Of a stretch of 64,000 bases of DNA, positions 45,969 to 57,065 are shown in pieces; within the stretch, counting starts at the first letter, position 1; the number at the start of each line of letters is the position of its first letter. Source of the stretch: Isoetes taiwanensis (lineage: Eukaryota; Streptophyta; Lycopodiopsida; Isoetales; Isoetaceae); the NCBI GenBank assembly GCA_021234155.1, contig JAJEKV010000205.1, positions 1,035,501 to 1,099,500 of the forward strand, in the 5' to 3' direction. The notes under the pieces were generated by a model. The model was not told where the DNA came from, made no database searches, and was given only the letters and a program-made list of their open reading frames with translations. The translations under genes were made by a program, and so were the position numbers.

Positions 45969-46371
45969 TTTACTGCAAAAACATGATCGCATTAGTTCAT
46001 GCCGGACTTAAATCACCGTAATCATGCTCCTTAAGTTTATTTAATCCCTGTACAGATATATACAGTTGGGATTCGGCGGTCTAGCCATGCTAATCGGCCG
46101 ACTCTGAGATGTAGTCATTCAAATAGAAATTGGCTCCATTTCGGTAGCCATTTTCTTTGGAGCAATAATAGTAAATGTACACAAACATTTGACCTATGGT
46201 TTCAATGCCAACCATATGAATATATACACCAACTCGATATTCCCCTTAGCCACTTCATATATGCATCAATGTGACCTTGTAGCTTAGGATCTCACCTTTG
46301 TTTCTAGACTTGTCCACTGATATAATATGCAACTGCTAGAAATATGATGAACAATCTCTGAATATTTAACA
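45964..46371 (-). repeat. Truncated outer Copia LTR (unit C 5' LTR remnant)
   Basis: Matches the LTR from ACTGCAAAAACATGATCG to the terminal ATATTTAACA at 46371. The inner part of the LTR, its primer site, gag, protease and integrase are missing. AAAAT follows at 46372-46376. Confidence 0.9.
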
Positions 46372-46376
46372 AAAAT

Positions 46377-46819
46377 GACATGGTTTGAGGAAAAAAATAG
46401 GACCTTTTTTTTAAAGGGTAAAATAAAAAAGGGTCAATCTAATGGTTGTAGGATCGCCACCTATATGAAGAAATATTTTAGACAAATGTCAGACACTAAA
46501 CGATTTAATTGCTTGCTAGAAATTTGACACCTCATTATTTTTATCAACATTTTTACTCAAACAATGTGTGAAATTTTAAATATGTGCACTACAATTAATG
46601 AGGAAATTTTAAATATGTGCACTACAATTAATGAGGAAAGGAGTGAGGTGCATTGCATTTATCACATAGCTTTCTAAGAAGTTTCTTTCTGGTGCCCGAA
46701 TTCAAATGCCCAGATCTCCTAGAAGGGGCGTTAGATCACGGCGGGACCTACATCTTTGCATGCCACTCATTGAGAGCTTTCCAATGACTGATATCGTTTC
46801 GTCGCCATTGAAGCCAATG
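46377..46819. other. Right flank of the complex, no gene
   Basis: AT-rich, with a 34-bp tandem duplication (AAATTTTAAATATGTGCACT and following, about 46571-46638). The end of the stretch (46720-46850) parallels 5030-5160 on the other side of the complex. Confidence 0.5.
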
Positions 46820-47290
46820 TGAGCGAAATGGAGAATCTTTGTGGAATCTTAAGGAACATATAGAATCTCCATAGAATCTTAGGGAATGTTGAGAGAATTT
46901 AGGTCGTAGAATTTTAAGGATTGTTAAGGATTATTACGAGAATCTTTGAGAATGTAGAGGAATTTTAAGAGAATCTTAGAGAATCCTTATAGAATCTTAG
47001 GAATCTTCATAAAATCTTTGAGAATCTTGGGAAACCTTTATAGAACCTTAGAGAATCAAGAGAAATCTCAAGAGCATCAGGCAGTTTTAGTTGAGCCTTA
47101 GAGAATCTAAGGGAATCTTAAGGAATCTTAATAAAATCTTAAAGAATCTAGAGGAATCTTAAGAGAACTTGAGGAAATTTTCATAGAATCTTGGAGAACC
47201 TAGAGGAATCATATGAGAATCTTGGAGAATCCTTATAGAGTCTTACAGAACCTAACAGAATCTTTATAGAATTCAAGAGGATCTTTATCC
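46820..47290 (+). repeat. GAATCTT-type degenerate array (right copy)
   Basis: Irregular GAATCTTAAG, GAATCTTGGAGAA and GAATCTTTAT-like units, of the same kind and lead-in sequence as the left array (5140-5770). Confidence 0.75.
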
Positions 47291-47650
47291 CGCTTTGATG
47301 GTTACCACTTCCTTAAGATCACGAAGCCATGATCCAACCAGACTAGCTCGTCCTGTAGCACATGCCACTTCTGAGATGTCGAGATTGCCAGCCATTGTAG
47401 CTTTTGAAACTTTGGACATCTTCATCGATTTCTTCCTGTCCCTTAGAAGATTCAAACAACTTTCCAGCCAGTAAGTGAGCCAGTAGAGAGAAATGTTCGC
47501 GGGGGCCTTGGCCGCCGCGATAAATTTCTTGTGGACCTTAAATTTGATGGAACAATTTATATTCTTCAAGAATGTTCTATTTTTCTGTTCTAGAAATGTC
47601 TCAAGTTTACAGTGCACAAAATCTAATTGCTTTATATAATCTAATTGCAA
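47285..47650 (-). other. Unrecognised 121-residue open frame
   Basis: Contains SKATMAGNLDISEVACATG and SWLRDLKEVVTIKAG near its end, preceded by Lys-rich sequence. The left end overlaps the GAATCTT array. A perfect GTAAGTGAG donor word lies on the opposite strand near 47470. I cannot name a family; possibly an old gene fragment or a chance frame. Confidence 0.2.
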
Positions 47651-47760
47651 TGTGTTCTTTGGGTGCAGATTTCTCTCTCAAGTTTATAGTGCACAAAATC
47701 TAATTGCTACATGTAATCTAGTTGCTATGTGTTCTTTGAGTGCAGATCTTCCTTTGTAAG
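47590..47760 (+). repeat. Tandem duplication, ~95 bp
   Basis: TGCACAAAATCTAATTGCT and GTGTTCTTTG(G/A)GTGCAGAT occur twice in the same order, in units starting near 47592 and 47687. Confidence 0.75.
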
Positions 47761-48074
47761 GTGTAATAATTAAACATCTTTATTTTCTGATGTTCCATTG
47801 ACAAGGACTCACTGAATGATAAAGCATGTTACTGTAAGGCATCATGATCGAAGACTTATTTAATCGATCTCTAAATTAGTAGACGATCTCTAATTTTATT
47901 GCAAGCTTATGCGATTTACACGAACAAAATCATCGAGGCTGCATGGTGAAAAAAGTCTATCCATAATATTGGCACAATTATTGGTCTGTGTGCTAGAACA
48001 ACGTTATCTTTGCTAGTATTTTGAATCATGTCAATGAGTTTTGTCTATTAAACTGAATTCTTCCCTTCCCTGAA

Positions 48075-48285
48075 CTTGATAGAATCAGGAATCATGGTCT
48101 GTAGTAGGCAACAAAACTCTTGGTTTTTGTAGGTATATGATGCAATGTTCAATATTATCAAGCAAAAAAATAGGCTCATGTATTGATAGAATCGTGGTCT
48201 GTATTAGGCAACAAGACTCTTGGTTTTAATAGGTGAATGATGTTACATTCAAGATTATCAAGTAGAAGAATAGGCTATGTATTGT
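48075..48285 (+). repeat. Tandem duplication, ~105 bp
   Basis: Two units share TTGATAGAATC, ATGGTCTGTA, TTAGGCAACAA, GACTCTTGG and AATAGGCT in order, from about 48078 and 48184. Confidence 0.75.
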
Positions 48286-50059
48286 TTTAGAGGTTTCAGT
48301 TGGATCATAATAGGGGCCATAAGGTAATGAGGCACTGTAGCCGTTCTTCATAAACCCACATTTCCATTCTAGAAAATGGAAATTGGATTGCCATTTTCAT
48401 GTGATGGTGGTGCCACGTGCCACTTCTCTACAACTCGAAATGGAAATTGGCCCACTGATTCCGCTAAGTAGGTCAAGAACCGAATAAAGAGGTAAAAAAT
48501 CCGGCATGTTTATAGTTCTTACCTGTTAACTTTGAAAGCAAAGATTGCAGCTCTGTTTCTGGCCGGATCTGCACAAAAAAATGCCGGATCTATGATAGAT
48601 TTACACAAAAAAACTCTCAGATCTACATAGGATCGGATCTGCAAGAAAACAATGATGACATTGAAAAAAACAGTAATGAAGCTTAAGAAAAGGGCTCCAA
48701 TGATGAAGCTTAAGAAAAGGGCTCCCAACTTCCATTTTGTAAATGAACTGAAAAGGGAGCTCCCGTTCCGCAATAGCGGCAGACCCGCTCCCGGCTGCCA
48801 CCAGTCGCGGAGACTGGTCGCGGAGCCCCTGCTGCTGTTGCAAAAAGGGAGCTCCCTTTTTCGTTCTTCTATACAATGACAGTATTTTTGTAGCATGGAG
48901 TTGCATTGTTGCAGTTGATGTGGAAGAATCATTACCATTTAGTGCAAATTCCATAGGGTTAACAAAAGTAGCACGTTTTGTGTTGGAAGTCATTGGGCTC
49001 CACAATAGGTAACTTTGATAAGTAAAACATATATTGCAATATGGTAGTTCATCTTAGTGATATAGGCTGTAATAGGCTGCCAATAAATATTGTGAAAATG
49101 GGTCATTTGCATCCACATTTGCATGGATAACTTCATTTTTAAATATTCTTTATTTCTAGCGCAATCACAAAAGCTCAAACTAGGTATTGCGCATGGATGT
49201 TTGCCCTCCAGTGCCCAAGAGTATTATTTGATATCTAATCTTCTATATTGATATCAAATCTTCTATAAACATGGACCATCGTAACTTCATAGTAACTGAT
49301 AACTTCATAGTAATCAGATAAGCTGTTTTTATGCTTGATTTTAATCCCTTTGGACCTAATCTTTAGTTTTTCTAATGGAATAGTTTAGGAACCAAGGCAT
49401 ATGATGATAAAATATAACAAAAAAGTCAACTTTAGGATTGCTGTCTAATGTCCATTATATATCAAAATTGATGCATTGAGCTGCCATAGGTAGTGTAAAT
49501 ATAATGATCTAATGTCAAAATCATCAATGTCACCAAATAAGTTCATGTCATTTGTTTGATCCAAGCAAATCTCACATGATTATGAATCCATGTTGATGCC
49601 CATTGGTTATGTTTATCCCCAACAATAGGGTTTCATGGAAAAACTAGAAATTTTTTGAAGTCATTCTGGGATTTTTACCTGGATTATTTATAACAATTAA
49701 AAACAATATAAACAGGTTCGTCAATTATTTTTTCTTGCATTTCCGTAGGATGTCTCAGAACAATTAATTATTGAATTTCAACAGGATGTCTTTCGCATAG
49801 ATTCAAGGTATTAATAAGTGCATCAAAGAGCTTCATGGCCATGTTTATAGAGTCTATGGACATAAACAAAATATTAGCAACTTACACAACCATTATATTA
49901 ACATCTTCGTTTTCGATATGAAGACAATCATATCTTTTATATTTTAACCATTACATTAACATCTCCATTTCAAATATAGAGACAATTGTATCTTTTGCAT
50001 TTCAATAAAAAAGTAAAAAAAAAATTCAACTTCTTTTCCTTTCAGCTATGCAAATGTAC
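48286..50059. other. AT-rich intergenic DNA with palindromes, no gene
   Basis: At 48660-48865 are a repeated AAGCTTAAGAAAAGGGCTCC, AAAAGGGAGCTCCCG (48750) and the perfect 20-bp palindrome AAAAAGGGAGCTCCCTTTTT (48842-48861). A ~60-bp tandem duplication (CATTA-x-ATTAACATCT) is at 49885-50005. Overlapping minus-strand frames of 134-139 residues over 48519-49005 have no family motif. Confidence 0.4.
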
Positions 50060-50520
50060 AAAAAATGGGTAAGAAGGAGGAAGAGGACGGTGAGGAGCAA
50101 CCTTTACGTCATGCGACTTGGCAACATGTCTTAAGACATATGACACGCACACAACTCTAATATTGCTCAGTTGTGCAACTGTTGGGTCCTGCTCCCAACC
50201 ACCTCAAACCTGCCTTCCTCCTGTTTCTCCTCATTCTCCTTCTCCCCATTCTCCGCATCCCACTCCTTTTGATTATCCCCCTCCCGAGTCTCCTCCTCTT
50301 GATTCTTCTCCAGATCCACCTCTTAGTCCTGCCCTTGCACATTGCCTCCTCTATCGTCCCCATCCCCATTCGGTCCTTCAGTTGTCCCTTCCCTATACTT
50401 CTCTATCTCTGCATCAACATTGGTGAGGAGGAGATGATGTTTCAGGTCCTGAATAGCAAGCATATGATCTGCATCTCATTGCTGGACCATGTAATCCAGC
50501 ATTGCAGATGCATATGAAGG
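50060..50520 (+). repeat. Pyrimidine-rich low-complexity tract
   Basis: CCTCCT/CTCCTC-rich between 50190 and 50420. The frame at 50118-50426 reads as Pro/Ser-rich (PHSPSPHSPHP and similar). This is composition-driven; an alternative frame is equally open and Leu-rich, so no protein is called. Confidence 0.4.
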
Positions 50521-51438
50521 GCCTATGTTCAGTGGCAGCTGTTGTGGCCATTAATCTTTGCCAAATAACGAACGGCCCCATGACATCTTCTATGGTGTCT
50601 GCCCCCATAGAAGGAAATGGCAATCTACAGGAGCCATCTACTGCATGGTCGATAGAGACCACAATGTAATCTGATCATCAATTGTTTCATCGTTGTCAAT
50701 ATGCTTTGCACTGGAAGAAGGTTTGAGATTCTTACCTTAGAAAAGGCATAGCTGCATCAAGTGTTGATTTAGCTTTTCTAATTTTTTAAACTTAGCATCA
50801 AGGAGCTTTTTTGGCAGCTTGAATGAGTAGTTTGGCTGCATCAATATCGTTCAATATAACACTCGTATTTGATAGATCAATATTCTCTGTAATGCTATAC
50901 CATGAACTAGGACGATTAGCAAAAGTAGTTCCCTTCGTATTGTCTTCTTCTGAATCAACATTTGGAATTCGTTTCGCTATCTTCCTCATGGTTTCAAAAA
51001 GAGATTAATAATAACGAAAAAATTTATCATCATACTCAAAAGCAATGTTCTGTTTTCCTTGTATGGAAAGTTGTACTTGCAGAGAAAAAAATTAATACAC
51101 AGCTGGCAGCACTAATTGATTTAGAATACAATAGCAATATGAGGTCATTTTAGTACAAAATCCTCATCCATCCTTGCCCAGTTGAATTTTGCTTTTTGCG
51201 GTGAAATACGCCTGATATTTTTTCCAGCTTCTCTTTTTTTTTTCCAGCTTCTCATATATGCATTCTCCTCGTTTATGGTAAGCTCCAAGCTTGGCATGGG
51301 GTTGCTTATGGGACCACTAGTAATATGTGTCAGGCAAAGATCCAAATTAGGTTGTAGGGATATTACCCTAGCCTTAATCATTTTCACGAATAATATAATT
51401 TTGAAATTTTTGGGTTGCTCCGGAAGGGGCAAACCCTT
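50521..51438. other. Intergenic DNA, no gene seen
   Basis: Several overlapping open frames of 60-150 residues on both strands (for example 51182-51637 plus) lack recognisable domains. T-runs dominate 51220-51250. Confidence 0.35.
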
Positions 51439-51720
51439 GGGTCAAAGCATGGAGGTGGAGGACACTTTTTGTGTCAGCGACATATGGTGCTTAGTGGGTG
51501 CTTTCTGGGGCTATTTTCTTTGTATTTTTAAAAAATATATTTCTTTTATTTTTTTTGATATTTTTTCTTGGAAAGCATTCATATTATGCTTTGGAATACA
51601 AAATTTTAGCTTCATCGGAGTTACAGAAAAAAGATAAAAATAAGTAAAATTTTCAGCATTAGGTGCTTCGGGGGTGCTTGACTGGCGCAAAAATACCCCC
51701 CCAGCTCCATGCTTTGACCC
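51439..51720. mobile_element. MITE-like TIR element, ~282 bp
   Basis: Left end GGGTCAAAGCATGGAGGTGG (51439-) and right end CCAGCTCCATGCTTTGACCC (-51720) are inverted copies for 16 exact bases. Weaker similarity extends to about 45 bases. CCTT stands on both sides (51435-51438, 51721-51724). The interior is AT-rich and non-coding. Superfamily not assigned. Confidence 0.65.
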
Positions 51721-53008
51721 CCTTGTCCGTGTGGGTTTGTGGCATATTCCAAGTATATATCAATATACGCCTAAAATATGCCAATAACTGTTCCAAACCC
51801 ATTATTGGCTGTAAACTGGCGGTCAATTATGTTGCTGGTTAGCCGATGTGGAAATCGGCTAACCGGTGCTTCTTGCTCCAAGAAATTCCGTTGCCATGGC
51901 TGCATACAGTAAGCTCTAATCAGAATAACTTTTAAAAAGGAGGCGGCAACATAAACAACCCAAAGCAATCTTATTTGTATTAGCTGAGCTCCATCGATTA
52001 AAGGCCAGGGTCTGAGAAGTTTCATCGGCATAGCTGCATGCAAATGTATAATCAAAAGAATCGTAAAAATCAGGCGCTAGTCCAAAAGCAGATAGACTTA
52101 TCTACATCTACCGGGCTCCGTTGCTCAAATCCCAAAACCCCGGGATATCACCAATGTAAGTCGTATGTACCATGTGCATGGATGATAAGGGATTTTTTTT
52201 TGTTGTCCAATGTATCGCATACGTACGAGTAAAATAAGGTTATTTGGTTTTGAATCTATAGAAGAGTGGGTCTTAGAACATGATAGAATCATAGTTTACC
52301 TACAAAAGTCTTTGAGTTATATGTTAACTTAGGATCATGAAAACCTTTTCAATACATACTCATGCTGAACAAATAATTCTCTAACTCTTTAGATCACTTT
52401 AATCTATTATTCATAATTCATTTGCAATATTTATACGATAAGGATCATATATTAAGATGCGTTTTGTATTTATACGAGAAGGATCATTAATACTTCAAAA
52501 AAATATTATATAAATACGATATGGGTAGACAAAAGTTGAAAACAATAGAACGTATCATATGGGATTTTCTTAGAGAATTTTCGTATACGAAAGGGTGTTT
52601 TTGGACCCTAGTAATGACATGGCATATACATATATAGAGAGCTAACACCCCCGGGGCCCAACACGATGATGAAATAGGCAAGTCGAACCCTCAAATGCAT
52701 TTCTTATACTCGAAATGCAGATCTTGCAGAACATGCAGAGCATGCAGGCCGGCATGCTGGGAAGCTCAGACGACCTTAGATTTGGGAATTCCGTCGACCT
52801 CAGATTTGGGCATTCCGGCATGCTAGGAAGCTCCAACAGTCCCAGATTGAAGTTAACGGGCTCAGTAACAGAGCTCAGTTTGAAGCTAATAGCATCGGGA
52901 AATAGATCAGAGAGGAACCTTCTGTTTGCGTAACTGAACAAGGCATCCTTGACACATCTACATGTGAAAATTCTCAGAATGGAATTATTCAAGGGAAAAT
53001 ACCAAAGG
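51721..53008. other. Intergenic DNA, no gene seen
   Basis: A small repeat at 52740-52845 (GGCATGCT(G/A)GGAAGCTC twice; AGATTTGGG twice) keeps frames open on both strands. No motif supports a protein. Confidence 0.35.
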
Positions 53009-53735
53009 AAACAGAGCAAAGAAATATTTTATACCGCCTTAGTTCCAGTGATGGATCATTTGCGGAAGACCTTCAGTCCAGGGCGATCATATGTAGAACA
53101 TTCATTCCGGTATGCTCGGATTGTAGAAGCTTGAATCAATCTTAATCGCATTTGCCAGACTCATGGCATATTCAACAAAACTCAGACTTATTCAGATATA
53201 ATAGACAAGGATATAATTTTAAGATTATATGTCATGTTTAATTCTTCTTGATTCTTATAATTTTTACAAGTTTCAATTATATAACTTTATCTTTAAATTT
53301 AAAGTATAATTGTTATAGAAACATACAATTGCTTTCTATACTAACTTTCACGTAAATCTATTTCGAATTAGACATTTCAAGAATATAAAATTTTAATTTT
53401 TAGTGATTTCTTATTAAATTTGGCAATCAGGATAATTTGTAAATGAAATATGACGGTTTGATAAGTGATTGACTTAAAATTATATGAGAATTTCACAATT
53501 CACAAACTCTTAGCACTTTAAAAATACTTTAAAAAAATGTTAGATTAAAATTAATCAAAAGAAAAAGTTTATGCTTTAATGACAAGTATTGAATAGTTAT
53601 TATTGATGAAATAAATATATGTTATAAATTAATTAAAAAATATTCAAAAATTTTCAATTAAAAAATAAACGTAATTATTTGATTTATCTCATCTAAACTT
53701 TCTTTAAACATTTATTAAAAAATAACATTTTAATC

Positions 53736-54120
53736 TCACCAGCCAGGAGATCCTACTTGCACTTTATCCCCCTGTTTGGCCTAGCTTGCGTAAGCGGGCA
53801 TTTCATCTTGCTTCTAGCTGGATTTTGTGGTCTATCTGGCAGAGGCGACGTTTGTGGATTTTCCAAGGTGCACACATCTCTGATCAGCAGCTTCTCCATT
53901 GTGCTCAGCAGAAGATCACTAAAGCTTATCGTTGCTCATCTCTAGCTGATGATAAAAAAGAGGTAATTTGGCAGACGTATTTACGGTGTTCTTCTTATGC
54001 ATAGACGGGTGTTTTTGCCTAGTTGGGTCAGCCTATCCACTAGGGTTTTATTCCTGTCTATGCATTGTGTATTGTGCCTTTGTTCTTGTCAATAAAAAGA
54101 GCCTCACGCCCTTCAAAAAA
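53736..54120 (+). mobile_element. 5'-truncated L1-type LINE with 12-bp TSD
   Basis: AACATTTTAATC is present on both sides (53724-53735, 54121-54132). The insert ends in AATAAAAAGAGCC...CTTC plus an A-run, a polyadenylated 3' end. The frame 53786-54004 reads ILWSIWQRRRLWIFQGA and on to QQKITKAYRC, like the C terminus of plant L1 ORF2 proteins. This is a different LINE lineage from the one at 9.8-13 kb, which has microsatellite tails. Confidence 0.8.
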
Positions 54121-54420
54121 AACATTTTAATCATTAGAGTTCATCTTTGATTAAAATTTAATTTTAAATAGATTTAAAGTAAAAATTAGTCTAAAAAACA
54201 ATTTTAAACTTTTAATAATCATACTTTTTATTTGAAGATAAACTGTAAATTTAATAAAAAAATTTAAGATGTTAAAATACATATCATCTTATCATGGCAT
54301 CCTTGAAGGATATATATTAGATTTGAGAAAATTCAAATTTTATTAAATATGTTCAATAGATCATAACTCAAGTTCTTTGTTGAATAAACAAGATAGAAAA
54401 GGAAATCTCAAATTTATAGG

Positions 54421-54550
54421 AATGAGAATGAGAATGAGAATGATTTTTTATCGTCCACTGAGGCCAATCGGCCTATGGGACCCATAAGGAGCGCAGCAAA
54501 CTTATTACTGTCCGGGTTAAAAACCCCCGCCCCGAAGGGTTTTCGAGGGA
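54421..54550 (-). mobile_element. LINE 3'-end fragment with microsatellite tail
   Basis: The minus strand reads from TTCCCTCGAAAACCC through GGACAGTAATAAG to GTGGACGATAAAAA (54550 to 54444), the same 3' UTR as 42885-43006. Beyond the 3' end is an AATGAGA-type microsatellite (54421-54443). The uninterrupted duplicate (56478-56485) gives the empty site TTATAGGGAATAAGG, so the tail repeats the target word GGAAT. Confidence 0.85.
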
Positions 54551-55195
54551 ATAAGGCATGCAAAAAGACCGGGATAAGGTATGCAAAGCTCGAGACACGC
54601 AGAATGCATAGAACAGTCTTTTAATTGAAAGATAGAGATATGGCCGGAGCTTCAGGCTTTGCTTCACCGGAATGGGAGTGGATGCCATGGCCATGGCGGT
54701 TTAGATAAGGTAAAAGGAAAAATGCATAGGGCCCCAGGTTCAGAGTGAGACAGTTTGGTTTTGCCAGAATGGTACTAACAGAAGAACCCCATTATGATAA
54801 TTTCGTAAGGCAGGCAGAGGTTAGGTGCCAGCTGACAGTCTGGCATTAAGCAATTAATCCTCACAGTGACTAACGTGTCTACCTACCCTCAAGATTTTCC
54901 CGTTGTAATCAAGTTTACCCACCCGCTATTATGGTGATAACATTTTTGGTTAGGTATCTGCTCTAATTAAGGCTAGGTTTCCATCTTAATATATTATTTT
55001 AGCTCTCTGATATATTGATGTGTATTTTTTTGGCCAAGGTGGAGATAAGAGTCCCCCCCTAGCCATGTTTCCCAATATCTCCCCCTAGAGTGAGTTGTTT
55101 TCTACAAATCTTCCTTGCCTTATTGGGTTAAGGGGATTTGTCCAAGAGTTTAGGGTCTTCATTGTGATGGTTCGAACTTGTTGCGATATCAGGCA

Positions 55196-55751
55196 GCATA
55201 ATCTGCATGTAAGAAAAGCCATACCAAATCTGGCCTGTAGCATGTGAAAAAGGCATCTGACGGAATGCTGGCAGCAGTAGATCGACAGTTGGGGTTTCTG
55301 CATTAGGCAAAATTATAGCAAATAGTATGAGAGGAAAAAAAAGGCAGATTCTGCAAATAAGGCAAAGACCGGAAGGGGTTTGATGCGAAAGGCTGAGAAA
55401 GAATCTTGAAGCAAGGAGATGATGACCAAATCGATTTTAAGCAGAAGCAATCTGAAAAACTAAGATGGGGATTTGATGAGTGCTTGATTTGTTGTATTGC
55501 TTGGTTATGCTTGCAGTGGAATCGGCGGCAATGGCGAACTCAATCGGCTGTTTCGGCTAGAATAGGTCTTGAATTTGATTCTATGACACCACCCAGAGTC
55601 TTCCTTATGAATTCCGGCATGTTCTGCCTCCATCTCGGCCAGTTCCGATTCTGTTGTCAACCCAGCAGAATATCTCTGTAAAAGCAAGCCATTGATATGT
55701 TTTTTCAGTTTTCATTCTTGATAGACATTTTGCCTATCAAATTCATTGAAA
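55196..55751. other. Intergenic DNA, no gene seen
   Basis: Contains overlapping frames on both strands (55406-55681 plus, 55505-55687 minus) with no recognised motif. Confidence 0.4.
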
Positions 55752-55823
55752 GCCTTGTAGGCTAGTTGGTTAGAGGTTGAGCCTTTTACGCTATAGATCT
55801 CAGTTCAAATTCAGACTCAGGCA
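55752..55823 (+). ncRNA. tRNA-Lys(UUU)-like sequence, probably a SINE head or pseudo-tRNA
   Basis: TAGGCTAGTTGGTTAGAG matches the internal A box and AGTTCAAATTC the B box, at tRNA-like spacing. The ends GCCT / AGGC can pair. A CTTTTAC loop between AGC and GCT would give a UUU anticodon. The rest of the acceptor and the D and T stems are poor, so this is not a working tRNA gene. A T7 run (55842-55848) could stop Pol III. Copies elsewhere would prove a SINE. Confidence 0.5.
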
Positions 55824-56261
55824 TAGTTTTTGCATGTGTTCTTTTTTTACCCTCTCTTATTTAAGAACCATACGTTTATATTAGTTGTTCTCCTAAGGTT
55901 TCGACCATACCATAGTACACCTTTATTAGAATATTGACCATGCGATGCGTTATTGGAACCGTAGAGTCCATTCTTTAGAGTTGTAGTCTTGCATGTCCTT
56001 GTTTGGCATGGTACTGGGAACCATACTTGAATAGTTATTGATAGGTTCGGAGTTATTGAATCTAGTCTATAGTATTATCCTAAGTCTCGAAGCCTACTTG
56101 ATTCTATCTTCTAACTATCGAATCTTGCTTTAAAGGTTATAGTTAGGTGCTCGCCCAAACTATTGTGTCATGTCTTGGATTAGTATGGTGACTCATTGTG
56201 TATGTATCTCCCTGCCATTGTTGATAACCTATCTGCCTTGATCTGCATGCTAGCCATCCGT
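55824..56261. other. Sequence after the tRNA-like head, no gene
   Basis: No coding frame. It might be the body of a SINE-like element; no end or target duplication was found. Confidence 0.3.
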
Positions 56262-57065
56262 AGAGCAAAGAAATATTTTATACCATCGCCTTAGTTGCAG
56301 TGATGGATCATTTGCGGAAGACCTTCAGTCCAGGGCGATCATATGCAGAACATTCATTCCGGTATGCTCGAATTGTAGAAGCTTAAATCAATCTTAATCG
56401 CATTCGCCAGATTCCATAGATCATAATTCAAGTTCTCTGTTGAATAAACAAGTCAGAAATGGAAATCTCAAATTTATAGGGAATAAGGCATACAAAAAGG
56501 CCGGAATAAGGCATGCAAAGCTCAAGACATGCAGAACGCATAGAACTGTCTCTTAATCGGAAGATAGAGATATGGCCGGAGCTTCAGGCTTTGCTTCACC
56601 GGAATGGGAGTGGACGCCATGGCCATGGCGGTTTAGAAAAGGTAAAAGGAAAAATGCATAAGGCCCCAGGTTCGAACAATACCCAGACTGTCGGAGTGAG
56701 ACAGTTCGGTTTTGCCAGAATCATACTGCCAGAAGAACCCCATTATGATAATTTCGTAAGGCAGGCAGAGGTTTGGTGGCGGATGACAGTTTGGCATTAA
56801 GCAATTAATCCTCACAGTGCCTCAAGTGTCTACCTACCCTCAAGATTTTCCCGTTGTAATCAAGTTTACCCACACACTATTATGGTGATAATGTTTTTGT
56901 GTATTATTTTGGCCAAGGTGGAGATAAGAGTCCCCCCCTAGCCGTGTTTCCCAATATCTCCCCCTAGAGAGTTGTTTTCTATAAATCTTCCTTGCCTTAA
57001 TGGGTTAAGGGGATTAGTCCAAGAGTTTAGGGTCTTCAGTGTGATGGTTCGAACTTGTATGTTAG
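56262..57065 (+). repeat. Segmental duplication, copy 2 (uninterrupted)
   Basis: Continuous counterpart of 53009-55195, from AGAGCAAAGAAATATTTTAT to GTGATGGTTCGAACTTG. It lacks the AT-rich block, the L1 and the LINE fragment, and so shows the empty sites. Confidence 0.85.

Larger units (their letters stand above)
5810..46376. mobile_element. Nested transposon complex bounded by Copia LTR termini
   Basis: The left limit is a Copia LTR starting TGATGGATTC at 5815 preceded by AAAAT (5810-5814). The right limit is the end of an LTR of the same family, ...ATATTTAACA at 46371, followed by AAAAT (46372-46376). Both termini are the outer ends expected of one minus-strand Copia insertion, and a 5-bp duplication is the usual size for Copia integrase. 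Inside, reading from right to left along the Copia direction, are unit C (44495-45968), a shared LTR (43891-44494), unit B with LINE and Gypsy nested in its gag (27646-43888), and unit A (6387-9840) with a truncated LINE. About 14.7 kb of unrelated repeats (12956-27645) separates A from B. My reading is one insertion that was multiplied by LTR recombination and then filled by later insertions. AAAAT is a simple word, so chance agreement cannot be excluded. Confidence 0.65.
53009..55195 (+). repeat. Segmental duplication, copy 1 (interrupted)
   Basis: Shares long stretches with 56262-57065. Blocks are 53009-53163 (starts AGAGCAAAGAAATATTTTAT), about 54355-54420, 54548-54935 and 55035-55195. 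They are separated by a ~1.2-kb AT-rich block (53164-54354), a LINE fragment (54421-54547) and about 100 extra bases near 54940-55030. Confidence 0.85.

Noticed and set aside
50118-50517. Pro-rich, Leu-rich and Arg-rich frames on both strands
   Set aside because: All come from one CT-rich low-complexity tract.
52642-53019. Minus-strand 125-residue frame with ELPSMP and PNLRS repeats
   Set aside because: Arises from a two-unit DNA repeat at 52740-52845; no homology or signal supports a gene.
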